Source: a virus
DNA length: 64,000 bases
IMG/VR virus record: IMGVR_UViG_3300006104_000014
Location: 1 to 64,000 of that record
Direction: 5' to 3' (one strand)
The notes beneath the pieces were generated by a model that was not told the DNA's origin, searched no databases, and worked only from the letters and a program-made list of their open reading frames with translations. This document shows, piece by piece, positions 9,888-18,859 of the stretch (position 1 is its first letter; the number at the start of each line of letters is the position of its first letter). The position numbers were made by a program, and so were the translations under genes.

Positions 9888-10838
9888 CTAGTTCTTATTG
9901 AGGAATCTGCTGTAAGGCTTCTTAACCTTTTGTGAGCGGATTTCAGCTTGGGCAAAGTAAACACCTGTGGTACCAACTTCAACAGCATCTGTAAGAGCTG
10001 TACCAAATACTTTGTTAGCAAGAGCAGAACCAGTTACTACACCACTACCATCTACGACGGTAGGGGTATGTGGTTGATAACTAGCTTCACCTTGTGTACC
10101 AACTGGAGTAGCAGCAAGAGTAGCACCAGCTACAACACTGCTGGCAACTTTTACCTGTGGGGCGATACCTTCTACTTGAATCCAACCAATGTTGTTAAAG
10201 GTACGTACGGCAACCCCAGCAAAACCACCACGACTAATAGCGTACTGATTGATACCATAGGGCGACGTATTACGGAAAGATGGAACTTGGTACTCTGTAC
10301 CTTGGCCATCTACCCGAATTTGGTAGTGACTATTGTCGTTACTATTAAGATAGCTGTTAACTTCGGCTCTAGTGGGGTCTACCCAAATGCAAACATCACC
10401 TTGCTCAATGCTATTAGTAGCTTGTACAAGAAGGTAACGGGCACCATCTGGACCTGTTAAAGCCTTAAGGCCAATAGGAGCACCACCAACAAAGTACTTG
10501 TCGTCCATAAGGCCAACTAAGCTTGTACCGGCACTACCTTGGGCAGCAAAACCAGCAAGTTGGAAATTAGCATCAGCAAATGTACTCCACTCCATACCAA
10601 GGATGTCTTGGAAGTTAACGTTGCCGTTGTCTGTTTGAGCTACATAAGCTTCGGTTGTGGTAGCATCGGTTTGAACCGATACAACCTTAATGACATTTTG
10701 ACGAGCACCATTAGAGATTTTCTCAAAGGTGTCCCAGTCAATTACATATTGCTTTCCAGGGACCATAGCTCTGTGGTCTGGGAGAATGGCTTGGCCAACC
10801 CCTGGTTGAAGCTGAACTGTGACTGAACGTGCAGGCAT
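9888..10838 (-). CDS. Unidentified virion protein between tube and chaperone genes
   Basis: This 316-residue protein is Gly, Ala and Val rich. Its C-terminal half (VAVRTFNNIGWIQVEG, then VAGATLAATP and GTTGVYFAQAEIRSQ) resembles small beta-barrel coat or decoration modules in which a value is carried through repeated Val-rich strands. It has no catalytic motif. Its placement between the tube and the chaperone is unusual for a head decoration protein, so it may instead decorate the tail. The start ATG 10838 (MPARSVTVQLQPGVGQ) follows a GGAAT-type weak ribosome site. Confidence 0.6.
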   Translation of the reverse strand: MPARSVTVQLQPGVGQAILPDHRAMVPGKQYVIDWDTFEKISNGARQNVIKVVSVQTDATTTEAYVAQTDNGNVNFQDILGMEWSTFADANFQLAGFAAQGSAGTSLVGLMDDKYFVGGAPIGLKALTGPDGARYLLVQATNSIEQGDVCIWVDPTRAEVNSYLNSNDNSHYQIRVDGQGTEYQVPSFRNTSPYGINQYAISRGGFAGVAVRTFNNIGWIQVEGIAPQVKVASSVVAGATLAATPVGTQGEASYQPHTPTVVDGSGVVTGSALANKVFGTALTDAVEVGTTGVYFAQAEIRSQKVKKPYSRFLNKN

Positions 10839-10867
10839 TTGGATAATTCCTTTCTTATTGCAAATCT

Positions 10868-11437
10868 TTAACTAAAAGTGGCGTAAGTATTCCCAGAAAC
10901 TGTGGTTCCTGTACTTCCAACCGTGTAATACTTCTCTGTTCTCTGGGTATACATAAATTGAATCTGCTTTGGTAACGTCATTGTTCCAATGTTGATTGTT
11001 TCATCAATGGCAACGTTGACAATTACAAGTCCACTATAAGTAGCAACTCTCTGATTACCCTTAGGGTCTGTAATAACTTTAACAATGTCTAAACTACTAG
11101 CTTGCAACTGTGCCTTAAAAACTTCTAAAAGATCTTGGGGACCAGAACCAGATGTAGATTTTGTACTACTAGAATCTAATGAAGCATCTTGACCAAAAAG
11201 TTGGCTCCATACTTCCCAGTTCCATTGCTCTCTAAATGTTATAGAAAGTGTACCAGCTTGGATAGCAGCTGGAAAGGCAATTTCAATTGGATACGGAGCA
11301 TCAATTGGCTGAATAGCTTGTGGGGCAGCAACAGGTTGAGGCCCCGTTTCCTGAATAATATCAATGTAGCTTAATGGTGTGCTCTTGTAAGTAAGCAGTG
11401 TATAGCCACCACCTACACGAAATTTTGATTGAACCAT
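10868..11437 (-). CDS. Tail tube protein
   Basis: The 189-residue product is encoded directly after the sheath gene, which is the standard sheath-tube order. It begins MVQSKFRVGGGYTLLTYKST and contains alternating beta strands plus a loop segment (SLSITFREQWNWEVWSQLF). Its size matches tube subunits, which form the hexameric rings of the inner tube. The identification is mainly positional and is strong because the sheath is recognisable. Confidence 0.75.
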   Translation of the reverse strand: MVQSKFRVGGGYTLLTYKSTPLSYIDIIQETGPQPVAAPQAIQPIDAPYPIEIAFPAAIQAGTLSITFREQWNWEVWSQLFGQDASLDSSSTKSTSGSGPQDLLEVFKAQLQASSLDIVKVITDPKGNQRVATYSGLVIVNVAIDETINIGTMTLPKQIQFMYTQRTEKYYTVGSTGTTVSGNTYATFS

Positions 11438-11449
11438 GTTATTCTCCTA

Positions 11450-12898
11450 TTAAATGGCTGTAATTTGGCCAGTAGCAGCGTTAATATTGAATACAATATT
11501 GACGTAATTCAAGGGATAAGTTGGTGAGTACTGGAAGGTGACATCTACAGCCGTTGGATTATTTTGGTCAATAGTGTAACTTAAGTTTTGATATGCTTGA
11601 ATTAAACCTTGATTCTTTGCATTCAAAATTGACTTCTCTATAATACCCAGTAGACTAACTATAGTTGTGTTAGTCATTGGTGAACCAATTACACCGCTAT
11701 TAGTTACAGAATTTTCTACGATATTAGCAAGTCTATCACCAATAGCATTAATAGAAATTTCCTGGGTCAACCAGTTACTAGTATCTGTCGTTAAACCATG
11801 TCTAATAACAATCTGACCGTTCTTATTTTGTCTAGCAACGGTTACACCATACGACTGTAGTGTATTAGATTGAGCAGTTGAAATTTGGTTAGGAATTCCA
11901 GCAAATCCAGTTACAACTTTATTAGTAATAGGTGTAGCAACTGTAGGTTGTCCAGCAAATAAACCAGCAACAGCAGCTGCAAGGTAAATACCATCGATGC
12001 TTACGGTACCCGTATTGACACCAGTTGCTGTATTTAACCCTGGGTTAAAGGTAAGAACATTAGGAGCAACTAAAGTAACTCTTTGGTTAATTACTGATGG
12101 GTCTGAAGTAATCTTACTGCAAACACTAAAGAGGTTACCACCAACGGTGCTGTCCATTCCAATAAATGCTCTTTGGTAAACACCATTGTTAGCTTGAGCA
12201 CTTACAAAGTTGCTAACACCTTCGAATAAACTACCCGTACTTCCTGTGTTGTAACCTGTGTCATACTTAAGGGGGACAATTACGTCAATTCCGTCTACAA
12301 ACTGCAAAGACTGTACAGCAGCTAAGAACTCTGAATTAGAACCAGTAGAACCAGAAATGTTAACACAACTAACTGTAGTAGCACCATTTTGGAAAGCTAA
12401 GTAAGCAGCTAAAGTATTAGGAGAATTAACGGTAGCAGTCCCGGTCTGATCATATGTAAAAGCTGATCCAAACAATGTCTGTACATCGTTAAAGCTCTTA
12501 AAAGTATAAACAGTACCAGTTACGGCTGCTGTACCGGAGTAGGTAGCTCTTAACCACGTCCCTTGAGTAGTATTGGCACCACTAATTGTAGAAAATTGAG
12601 TTACTCCACCACTGGTAACAATTGAACCATAATCTACACCAGATACCAAAACGGTTCCAGTTACGTTATTAGTTACGTTAAGTGTGCTAGAAACAAAACC
12701 ACTTGCACTAAGAGCAAAGGTCTGTACACCACTTGTTGATGTAACTTGGTAAACATCAGCAGCAGATGATTGAGGAACCCCATTAGGTGCATAACCTAGG
12801 AAGCAAACGTTCAATGGGTTATTGGGGTTAGTGGCAACGTTTACAGCAGGGCCTTGAGTTACGTAGACACCTGGGTTAACATAATTAGAAATAGGCAT
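11450..12898 (-). CDS. Contractile tail sheath protein
   Basis: The 482-residue protein starts MPISNYVNPGVYVTQGPAVN, the N-terminal Pro-Gly-Val-Tyr pattern typical of phage sheaths that donates a strand to a neighbouring subunit. The C-terminal region has the conserved helices and strand (WLTQEISINAIGDRLANIV, then VDVTFQYSPTYPLNYVNIVF) that close the sheath core. A variable Ser, Thr and Gly rich insert covers about 50-150. Its presence defines the phage as contractile. It is followed by the tube gene. Confidence 0.9.
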   Translation of the reverse strand: MPISNYVNPGVYVTQGPAVNVATNPNNPLNVCFLGYAPNGVPQSSAADVYQVTSTSGVQTFALSASGFVSSTLNVTNNVTGTVLVSGVDYGSIVTSGGVTQFSTISGANTTQGTWLRATYSGTAAVTGTVYTFKSFNDVQTLFGSAFTYDQTGTATVNSPNTLAAYLAFQNGATTVSCVNISGSTGSNSEFLAAVQSLQFVDGIDVIVPLKYDTGYNTGSTGSLFEGVSNFVSAQANNGVYQRAFIGMDSTVGGNLFSVCSKITSDPSVINQRVTLVAPNVLTFNPGLNTATGVNTGTVSIDGIYLAAAVAGLFAGQPTVATPITNKVVTGFAGIPNQISTAQSNTLQSYGVTVARQNKNGQIVIRHGLTTDTSNWLTQEISINAIGDRLANIVENSVTNSGVIGSPMTNTTIVSLLGIIEKSILNAKNQGLIQAYQNLSYTIDQNNPTAVDVTFQYSPTYPLNYVNIVFNINAATGQITAI

Positions 12899-12963
12899 AA
12901 GTTCTCCTTACAGTACTTTATATTAGGTATGCTTAAAATTACAATGTTGGGATTTGTAATGTA

Positions 12964-13578
12964 TTAGTTCGGATAAACGGTGATCTCAGCTGTACCGGAT
13001 ACCGTAACTTCACTAATGGGCTGGAACAGTTGATCGTACTTAGTCTCAAAGGTTTCACCTATGCAGTTAATTCTAATTCCAGCCTCATAGGTTAGCTCTT
13101 CTGGACTAAATGGAGTCCCTGGTGATACTGTGTCTCCTAAAGACGTTACTGTTCCGGGTAATAATGTTAATGCTATCAAGTTATTTTGGTTGATGCTATT
13201 ATAGAAAGCGTAAGAACCTGGGGACCCTGGGTCCATAGTAATAAGATTGACTAGGGAGTCCCATAACCTATCTCTTTCTTCAGAGTGCATAGCTAAAATT
13301 TGCAAATCTAAAGAACCTTCAAAATAAAGTTGTCTTGTACTATTAATTCCTACACCAGAGATTGTTGTTAGTTGATCCGGGCCTAATCCTGTCCACTGAC
13401 TCTTACTAGGTCTAAATTGAACAAAGACAGCAGGCCAGGCAACTTCTTCGAGAGGATATTCAATCGTAACACTATTAGGGGTTAGTTCCAAGGTCGTATT
13501 GGAAGTACGTTCTCCAAGAGCATCAAACCCAGCATTTAGTGCTTCTACTATAGACGTTTTTACACCTGTAATAAACAT
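12964..13578 (-). CDS. Tail terminator / completion protein
   Basis: The 204-residue product lies just before the sheath gene, where tail completion or terminator proteins are encoded. It has an early helix (VKTSIVEALNAGFDALGER) followed by beta strands (ITIEYPLEEVAWPAVFVQF), the order expected of the terminator fold. The start ATG 13578 overlaps the upstream stop (TAATG). The role is inferred from order and secondary-structure pattern. Confidence 0.6.
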   Translation of the reverse strand: MFITGVKTSIVEALNAGFDALGERTSNTTLELTPNSVTIEYPLEEVAWPAVFVQFRPSKSQWTGLGPDQLTTISGVGINSTRQLYFEGSLDLQILAMHSEERDRLWDSLVNLITMDPGSPGSYAFYNSINQNNLIALTLLPGTVTSLGDTVSPGTPFSPEELTYEAGIRINCIGETFETKYDQLFQPISEVTVSGTAEITVYPN

Positions 13579-14075
13579 TAACCCCTCCCCTCTAAGATCA
13601 TCATGATATCTCTGACAGCAGACTCTTCAAGCATTCTCAAAACTTCTTGGCCTGTTAATGTTTGAACCCATTCTGATGTAGCTTGTCTCAAAGCTTTTTC
13701 AGCAAAGTGTTTACCTTCAATACCTGGATGCTCCCAGGTAGTCTTAGTACTAATAAGATCACCATGCTCATCTCTAGATACTAATCTTACCCTACCAATA
13801 TTGCTGCTAGTTGCTCTTCTAAAGATTACACTACCACTAGAAAGTCTAATAGGAATAGTTCTTCCAGCTAATTCTGTCTGTAATCTAGATTCTACACCAT
13901 CGTTTTGGTAACGCATGTATTGAACTTCAGGTGGAATCTCAATACCCACTTGTCCTTCGGCACTTGCAGGGCGTAAAGCATTTGCACCTTTACCAGTTTT
14001 CCTTGGAGCCAATACCTTAGCTATTTCAGAAGCTCTTTGGGAAATTCTAGCTGTTATATCTGCAGGAATTTTCAT
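13578..14075 (-). CDS. Neck/HK97-gp10-like head-tail protein
   Basis: The frame can be read from 14129, but ATG 14075 (MKIPADITARISQRASEI) is chosen because it overlaps the upstream TGA as ATGA, giving 165 residues. The basic N-terminal helix, central strand region, and WEHPGIEGKHFAEKALRQA segment followed by a C-terminal helix resemble the HK97 gp10 family, which joins head and tail. It lies between a connector-like gene and the terminator. Confidence 0.65.
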   Translation of the reverse strand: MKIPADITARISQRASEIAKVLAPRKTGKGANALRPASAEGQVGIEIPPEVQYMRYQNDGVESRLQTELAGRTIPIRLSSGSVIFRRATSSNIGRVRLVSRDEHGDLISTKTTWEHPGIEGKHFAEKALRQATSEWVQTLTGQEVLRMLEESAVRDIMMILEGRG

Positions 14076-14800
14076 ACGTAGGGTACCTGGTAGTATGGAT
14101 GTTCTGGCCAAAGGTTCTCTAAGGTGCAAGTTTGATTTACTATCTTAGAGTTCGTAGGAAATGGTTGATTTCCAGTTCTATAGGGTTTTATAGCTGAGTT
14201 GCTTGGACCAGTTCTTACAGTAACGGGACTAACATTTGATACTTGGAATCTAGTTGAAGAAAGTACTGGAGTATCTCCATCCCATTGTTCAATTCTTACA
14301 ACTAAATCACCCTGTCTCAATTGGGGAAACCAAGAAAATTGTACTTGGGGATTCTGTTGCCAAAACTGTCCAGTTTCTAAATTCTTTCTCGTATCTGCAG
14401 TATCAGAAGCCAACATATAGAGGTGGTAAGCTACAGGTTGAAAACCACCTGTAAATGTAGTACCATAGCAAGTTTGACAATAAGAGTTACCAGTCTGCTT
14501 ATATACTGCAGAAACTCTAGACCTTATATTAGCATTAGGATTAGAAGGGTCTGGGGAGTCTTGACATTCCTGGCAATAAGTAACTAGACCAGCTTTTGCA
14601 TCTTCAGCTCTCCAAAGTAACCTTACAATACACTGCTCACCAAACCATTGTAAGGCTTCATCATGGAATCTTTGCTGATCAATCTCAGCCCAATTTTCTG
14701 TTTGCTTACGGACATAGAGAGAGGACTCAACCTGAAATGGAATAGTCTGTAGAGGTGGAGTAGGTTCCTCTATTGGTCCATAAGATGGCTGAATTGACAC
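14072..14800 (-). CDS. Connector-region protein with a CxxC pair
   Basis: This 242-residue protein contains YCQECQD near 75 and NSYCQTCYGTTF near 107, two CxxC pairs that could bind one zinc ion. The rest is beta-rich. It starts right after the tagged gene (TAATG-type overlap at 14800) and ends in an ATGA overlap with the next gene. By position it belongs to the neck. The family is not recognised. Confidence 0.65.
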   Translation of the reverse strand: MSIQPSYGPIEEPTPPLQTIPFQVESSLYVRKQTENWAEIDQQRFHDEALQWFGEQCIVRLLWRAEDAKAGLVTYCQECQDSPDPSNPNANIRSRVSAVYKQTGNSYCQTCYGTTFTGGFQPVAYHLYMLASDTADTRKNLETGQFWQQNPQVQFSWFPQLRQGDLVVRIEQWDGDTPVLSSTRFQVSNVSPVTVRTGPSNSAIKPYRTGNQPFPTNSKIVNQTCTLENLWPEHPYYQVPYV

Positions 14801-15237
14801 TAGTTATCCTCGTGTCTAAACTGTTCTGAGACAGAGTTGGCAAGTGAAGAAAGGTGTTCAGCATGCTCTCTAAGAGCTTCACATTGATCTTCATGTAATG
14901 ATTGATGTTCATCATCAGCAAGTATACCCATATGTCCCTGTAGATTTGACCAAGCATCAAAAGCTGCTGAATGTAAGTGAGCAGCAAGAGCATGAGAAGG
15001 GGAAGTAATTGGGTCAATGCCCCGTTTTTCAGCACCCACTTGTTGCTGTCTAGTTATTGGATGGCCCCCAGTAGTATCATAGGCTAACTTTCCGTGGAAA
15101 TCCATCATATCATCGTGGAGTCCCATCATTTCATTGGCTCTAGTCAAATAATGATTAGCTGTCCAAAACTTAAACTTATTTGTAAAATCTTTAAAATCTT
15201 CATCAGATTCGTTAGCGTAACGTTGATTCCAATCCAC
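14800..15237 (-). CDS. Protein with the shared MDWNQRYA start, inside the neck cluster
   Basis: The 145-residue product begins MDWNQRYANESDEDF, a variant of the start motif common at 38 and 50-55 kb. The remainder is helical and His-rich (GLHDDMMDFHGKL, SPSHALAAHLHSAAFDAW, DEHQSLHEDQCEALREHAEH), with His residues spaced as in a metal-binding helical bundle. It is the only tagged gene inside the structural module. Function unknown. If the motif is a virion-targeting signal, this would be a virion passenger. Confidence 0.65.
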   Translation of the reverse strand: MDWNQRYANESDEDFKDFTNKFKFWTANHYLTRANEMMGLHDDMMDFHGKLAYDTTGGHPITRQQQVGAEKRGIDPITSPSHALAAHLHSAAFDAWSNLQGHMGILADDEHQSLHEDQCEALREHAEHLSSLANSVSEQFRHEDN

Positions 15238-16103
15238 TACATACCACCCATATTTACAGCAGCATACATAAAGTGAGGACGTGCTGGGTTGATAAACATT
15301 CTTGGAATAAGACCACCAGCAACCAAAAGACTTCTCTTAGAACCAACCATGTATGCACGCTTCATCTGACGGAGCTGTTTGTCAGCAATTTCTTTCTCTA
15401 TGTTATAGAGATCCATCCAGCGATTATAGTAATCTCTTCTATTCATCCAGGCAGCATTCATACCTTCTGGAGTAGGTTGCTCAATATAGTTTCTAGCAAT
15501 ATGCTTAATGAAGTGAGCATAGGTTTGAGTAGCTAATACACCCCACCAGGTAGAAGGAAACGGAACCATTGCATTAGAACCCATATCATAAGCTGGACGG
15601 AATACGGGCTGAAACTCATAGTTAATATAGTCTAAAGCTTCTGTTGACATAAGGAATGCAACATCTTCGTACATATTAAAACCAGATTGACTAAGCTCCT
15701 GCAAGTATGGACCACCAGAAGAGGAGTCAAAACTTTTATCTAATCTATGTACAATTCCAGCAACTAATTGCTTTTCATCTGCTGTTAACATTTGCCAATA
15801 AGGCATTGCTTCTGTAATAGTAAAGGAGTCTGAGTAAAACCTTGCATTCCCACTAGTAGTATAGGACCAATTGGCTTTATAGTTACCTAATATAGTTGTC
15901 TCTGTAGAGCTGAGACTATAGGTATAAGTTCCTGTACTTTCACGAGTAGCTGCTGTCCCACTTGGAACCAGTACGACGTTATTATCAGTATTAATAACTT
16001 CTAGGGTCACCGAATTGTCATCAGCATCTGTAAGTGCACCTTGAACATAGATCATAAGCCCAATGGGCTCCACGGAATATTGTGGAATGGGTCTTACCCT
16101 CAT
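15237..16103 (-). CDS. Head-tail connector (neck) protein
   Basis: The 288-residue protein has an N-terminal beta domain (MRVRPIPQYSVEPIGLMIYV, about 1-105, with Ig-like strands) and a helical C-terminal domain (PYWQMLTADEKQLVAGIV onward) with aromatic residues and NRRDYYNRWMDLYNIEKEIA. Helical connector proteins under the portal look like this. The last residues form a basic C-terminal tail. Position supports a neck role; the family is not identified. Confidence 0.6.
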   Translation of the reverse strand: MRVRPIPQYSVEPIGLMIYVQGALTDADDNSVTLEVINTDNNVVLVPSGTAATRESTGTYTYSLSSTETTILGNYKANWSYTTSGNARFYSDSFTITEAMPYWQMLTADEKQLVAGIVHRLDKSFDSSSGGPYLQELSQSGFNMYEDVAFLMSTEALDYINYEFQPVFRPAYDMGSNAMVPFPSTWWGVLATQTYAHFIKHIARNYIEQPTPEGMNAAWMNRRDYYNRWMDLYNIEKEIADKQLRQMKRAYMVGSKRSLLVAGGLIPRMFINPARPHFMYAAVNMGGM

Positions 16104-17968
16104 TAGCTTAATCCAATAACAGAAATAGTACTTCCATATACTTGTAAGTTTGTACCAGAGTTGTTTGCAGCTAATACAAGTAACGTATTACTATTTGTAT
16201 TAGCAAAAGATGCTATAAAGTTAACAGTTGGCGATAAGTAACTACCGAGTTGTATAGTAAATACTTCTTTACGGTCAATAAAGGCAGATCCAGAAGTCCC
16301 ATAACCAAGCCAAGGATTGATGGCTGCAGCTCCACTATTATTACCCATATAAGCACTTATAGAAATGAGATACTTAGTAAAACCACTAACTGTAGTAGAT
16401 GCACAAACAGTTGGACTATAACTTGGAGTTGGAACAGTAGTAGTAAAGTTTACTCCAGAGGCACTTCCTGTAGCATTATTTGACCAGCCATTAACTTGGG
16501 GACTAGCCCATACTACACTTGTACCACTAGTTGTAAGTACCTGTCCATCTGAACCAGCTGTTACAGCTGCTGATGGACTAATTGGGGAAGCTAACGTAGT
16601 AGCACTTGGGACCGTTCCACCAACTTTACTACCTGAAATTGTAGCATTAGCAAGATAACCCGTAACTGTTACAGCTGGTACTATGACATTACTAGGCAAG
16701 GTCCCAGGATTAATTTGGGTTGGGACAATTTGTCCAGTTAGAGCTAAGGAGGTATTAGCACTTGCAACTATACTCAATACCTGGGAACCAGAAATAGTTA
16801 CTGGAGAATAACCAGTAACTTGGCTACCAGAAATAGTTCCAGTTAATGCCAAAGAAGTATTAGCACTTACAGATGTAGTAGCATTTGCAACTGTACCCGT
16901 TACCTGAGCACCAGGAATATATACACCACTTTGGAAGGTTCCAGGTTGTACACTGCTAGCTACTACGTTAGTTGTTACTATTCCAGTAACTTGGGATCCA
17001 CTAATAGTTGCATTTGCAAGGTAACCATAAACGTTAGTACCACTGATAGTAGCATTAGCTATATTTCCTGTTACAGTTACAGCATTTACTAATACATTAC
17101 TTGGAAGTGTACCAGGATTAATCTGAGTAGTGTTAATATTACCAGATAATGCTGATGCTGTATTAGCACTTGCAACTGCTGTACTAACTTGACTACCCAA
17201 AATAGTAGCGGTAGAAGTCAATCCACTAGCTAAGGCTACTGGGCTTTTAACTTGGCTTCCACTAATAGTACTTGACGATAAGTATCCAGAAACTTGGGCA
17301 GCAGCTAATGTTCCAGTTAAATTAGTGGCATTAGTGGCATTGGTAGCGTTAGTAGCATTAGTAGCATTAGCTACAACACCAGATACTCTACTACCAGAAA
17401 TAGTAGCATTAGATAAGGGTCCATAAACAGCTGACCCAGAAATAGTAGCATTGGCTGTAAGGTCACCATAAACAGCTGCACCACTAATGGTTATCCCGGA
17501 TGGTAACGGACCAGCATTAATCTCTGATGTATCTACAGTAAGATTAGACCATTGGCCACTTGTAGTCGAAGTAGAAGTAAAAAACTGGCCAGAAACTGTT
17601 GGAGCTGGAAAGTCACCATTGTTAATTTGATTAACAAAGCCAAAATCTGAAGCTAATGCACCATGGGACCAAGTAGTTCCACTAGCCCAACCTGAAGCAG
17701 TAAACCCAGATGTACCTTCTTGGCCTCTAATTACTGTTGCTGTTGTAGCATTAGCTGTATAGCTAGTAACATAAACAATTTCTGAAACATTACCACTAGC
17801 TGTTGTACTTTGGTTTGGGTTAATAACAAGTGGCAAATAATTAGTACCAGTAGTAACTGTAATATTACCTAAACCTGACCCAGTAAAATGGATAGTAGTA
17901 CTATTTGCCAATAGCCCACCTGTACCCAAAGTACCAGTTAAAAAGTTAGCTCGTAAACGCTGAACCAA
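16103..17968 (-). CDS. Repeat-rich fibre or appendage protein
   Basis: The protein has 621 residues. From about 150 to 480 it repeats a unit close to N-A-T-I-S-G-S-x-V-x-G many times, alternating with LPSNVLVNAVTVTGNIAN-like variants. Such short Ile/Val/Asn periodic repeats form beta-solenoid or triple beta-helix shafts in phage fibres. The ~130-residue C-terminus (SWSTVPTPSYSP-like region to VYGSTISVIGLS) is non-repetitive and could be a tip domain. A run of NAT triplets near 210 is a DNA-level microrepeat. Confidence 0.7.
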   Translation of the reverse strand: MVQRLRANFLTGTLGTGGLLANSTTIHFTGSGLGNITVTTGTNYLPLVINPNQSTTASGNVSEIVYVTSYTANATTATVIRGQEGTSGFTASGWASGTTWSHGALASDFGFVNQINNGDFPAPTVSGQFFTSTSTTSGQWSNLTVDTSEINAGPLPSGITISGAAVYGDLTANATISGSAVYGPLSNATISGSRVSGVVANATNATNATNATNATNLTGTLAAAQVSGYLSSSTISGSQVKSPVALASGLTSTATILGSQVSTAVASANTASALSGNINTTQINPGTLPSNVLVNAVTVTGNIANATISGTNVYGYLANATISGSQVTGIVTTNVVASSVQPGTFQSGVYIPGAQVTGTVANATTSVSANTSLALTGTISGSQVTGYSPVTISGSQVLSIVASANTSLALTGQIVPTQINPGTLPSNVIVPAVTVTGYLANATISGSKVGGTVPSATTLASPISPSAAVTAGSDGQVLTTSGTSVVWASPQVNGWSNNATGSASGVNFTTTVPTPSYSPTVCASTTVSGFTKYLISISAYMGNNSGAAAINPWLGYGTSGSAFIDRKEVFTIQLGSYLSPTVNFIASFANTNSNTLLVLAANNSGTNLQVYGSTISVIGLS

Positions 17969-17976
17969 TTTAGGTC

Positions 17977-18513
17977 CTACTTAATCTCGGTGGGGTGATG
18001 TTGAGTTCTTACAACTGTTGGGTCAAAAGTAAGGAACGTTTGTGGTTGTCTACCATCATAGCCATAACCACGAGTAGGCACAGCAATTGGATGATTAACC
18101 CATACAAAGCTAGGGTCACCTTGTTGACCATGACTTACCGTAAGGATATCTTTACCGTGTACCTCTACAATAATAGCAGCATGATCGCCAGTACCAGCAC
18201 CATAGATAACAACATCTCCAGGCTTAACCTGAGCAATGTCAATGTGCTTACCAGTTGCAAGTAAGGTTCCAGTATACCCTGTGTGGTTATAACGTTGACC
18301 ATTGGGGTCATGCATACCAGCAAGAGCATAGCAATCAGTTACAAAAGCAGAGCAATCTGCCTCAAATGGCCAGGTTAAAGGCCAAATGTTTTCTTCTTGC
18401 ATTCGCTGAGCACCCTCAGTATAATTATACTTGTGGTGGCTAGTTTTGTTATCAGTAACAAACCACTTAGCCCACTCTACCGCTGCTGGACGTCCATCTA
18501 TAGCTGTTGCCAT
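17977..18513 (-). CDS. NlpC/P60-type cell-wall peptidase (candidate endolysin)
   Basis: The 178-residue single-domain protein has the Cys in FEADCSAFVTDCYALAG (near 54) and the His in GAGTGDHAAIIVEVHG (near 106), with the expected spacing for an NlpC/P60 or CHAP-like amidohydrolase that cuts peptidoglycan stems. There is no signal peptide or membrane segment, so release would need a holin or it is virion-bound. It follows a 160-base gap with a promoter-like sequence and starts with a strong AAGGAGAT ribosome site. Endolysin versus virion lysin cannot be decided here. Confidence 0.75.
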   Translation of the reverse strand: MATAIDGRPAAVEWAKWFVTDNKTSHHKYNYTEGAQRMQEENIWPLTWPFEADCSAFVTDCYALAGMHDPNGQRYNHTGYTGTLLATGKHIDIAQVKPGDVVIYGAGTGDHAAIIVEVHGKDILTVSHGQQGDPSFVWVNHPIAVPTRGYGYDGRQPQTFLTFDPTVVRTQHHPTEIK

Positions 18514-18673
18514 TATAATCTCCTTAATAACCCTTCAACTTATAATATGTCTTACAGCTTCTAGTACATTAACGAATTGTATCTCCTAAGTTACTAACTT
18601 ATGGGGATAAATTATACCCAATACTATAGATACTTTAAAGAGAACTAATTGTACTGGGGTCTCGTTTAAGGGA
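18514..18673 (-). promoter_or_regulatory. Intergenic region with sigma70-like promoter
   Basis: On the minus strand TTTAAA (18639-18634) and TATAAT (18616-18611) are 17 bases apart, within GGGTATAATTTATCC. The gap is large for this genome. A promoter here would drive the wall peptidase and the tail genes below it. The weak -35 leaves some doubt. Confidence 0.5.
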
Positions 18674-18859
18674 TTAGGTGGGTTCTACCCATTCTGTGGG
18701 GTCACTTACAACTTCTTGACCGTGGGTAGTATAGGTGGGTTGTGCAATTTCTGAAACTTGAGCTGTAGCGGTAACATTAAACTGCATACCAGAAAGAGTA
18801 ACTGGTGTTGGTGGATAAAAAGCTCCACCATTAAAGAATAGTGAACTAATTTGTTTCAT
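18674..18859 (-). CDS. Small protein after a fibre gene
   Basis: This 61-residue product (MKQISSLFFNGGAFYPPTPV...) overlaps the 3' end of the collagen-bearing gene by ATGA and precedes the promoter-containing gap. Its sequence is strand-forming and carries no motif. The tight overlap argues that it is real. Possibly a small fibre accessory; function unknown. Confidence 0.55.
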   Translation of the reverse strand: MKQISSLFFNGGAFYPPTPVTLSGMQFNVTATAQVSEIAQPTYTTHGQEVVSDPTEWVEPT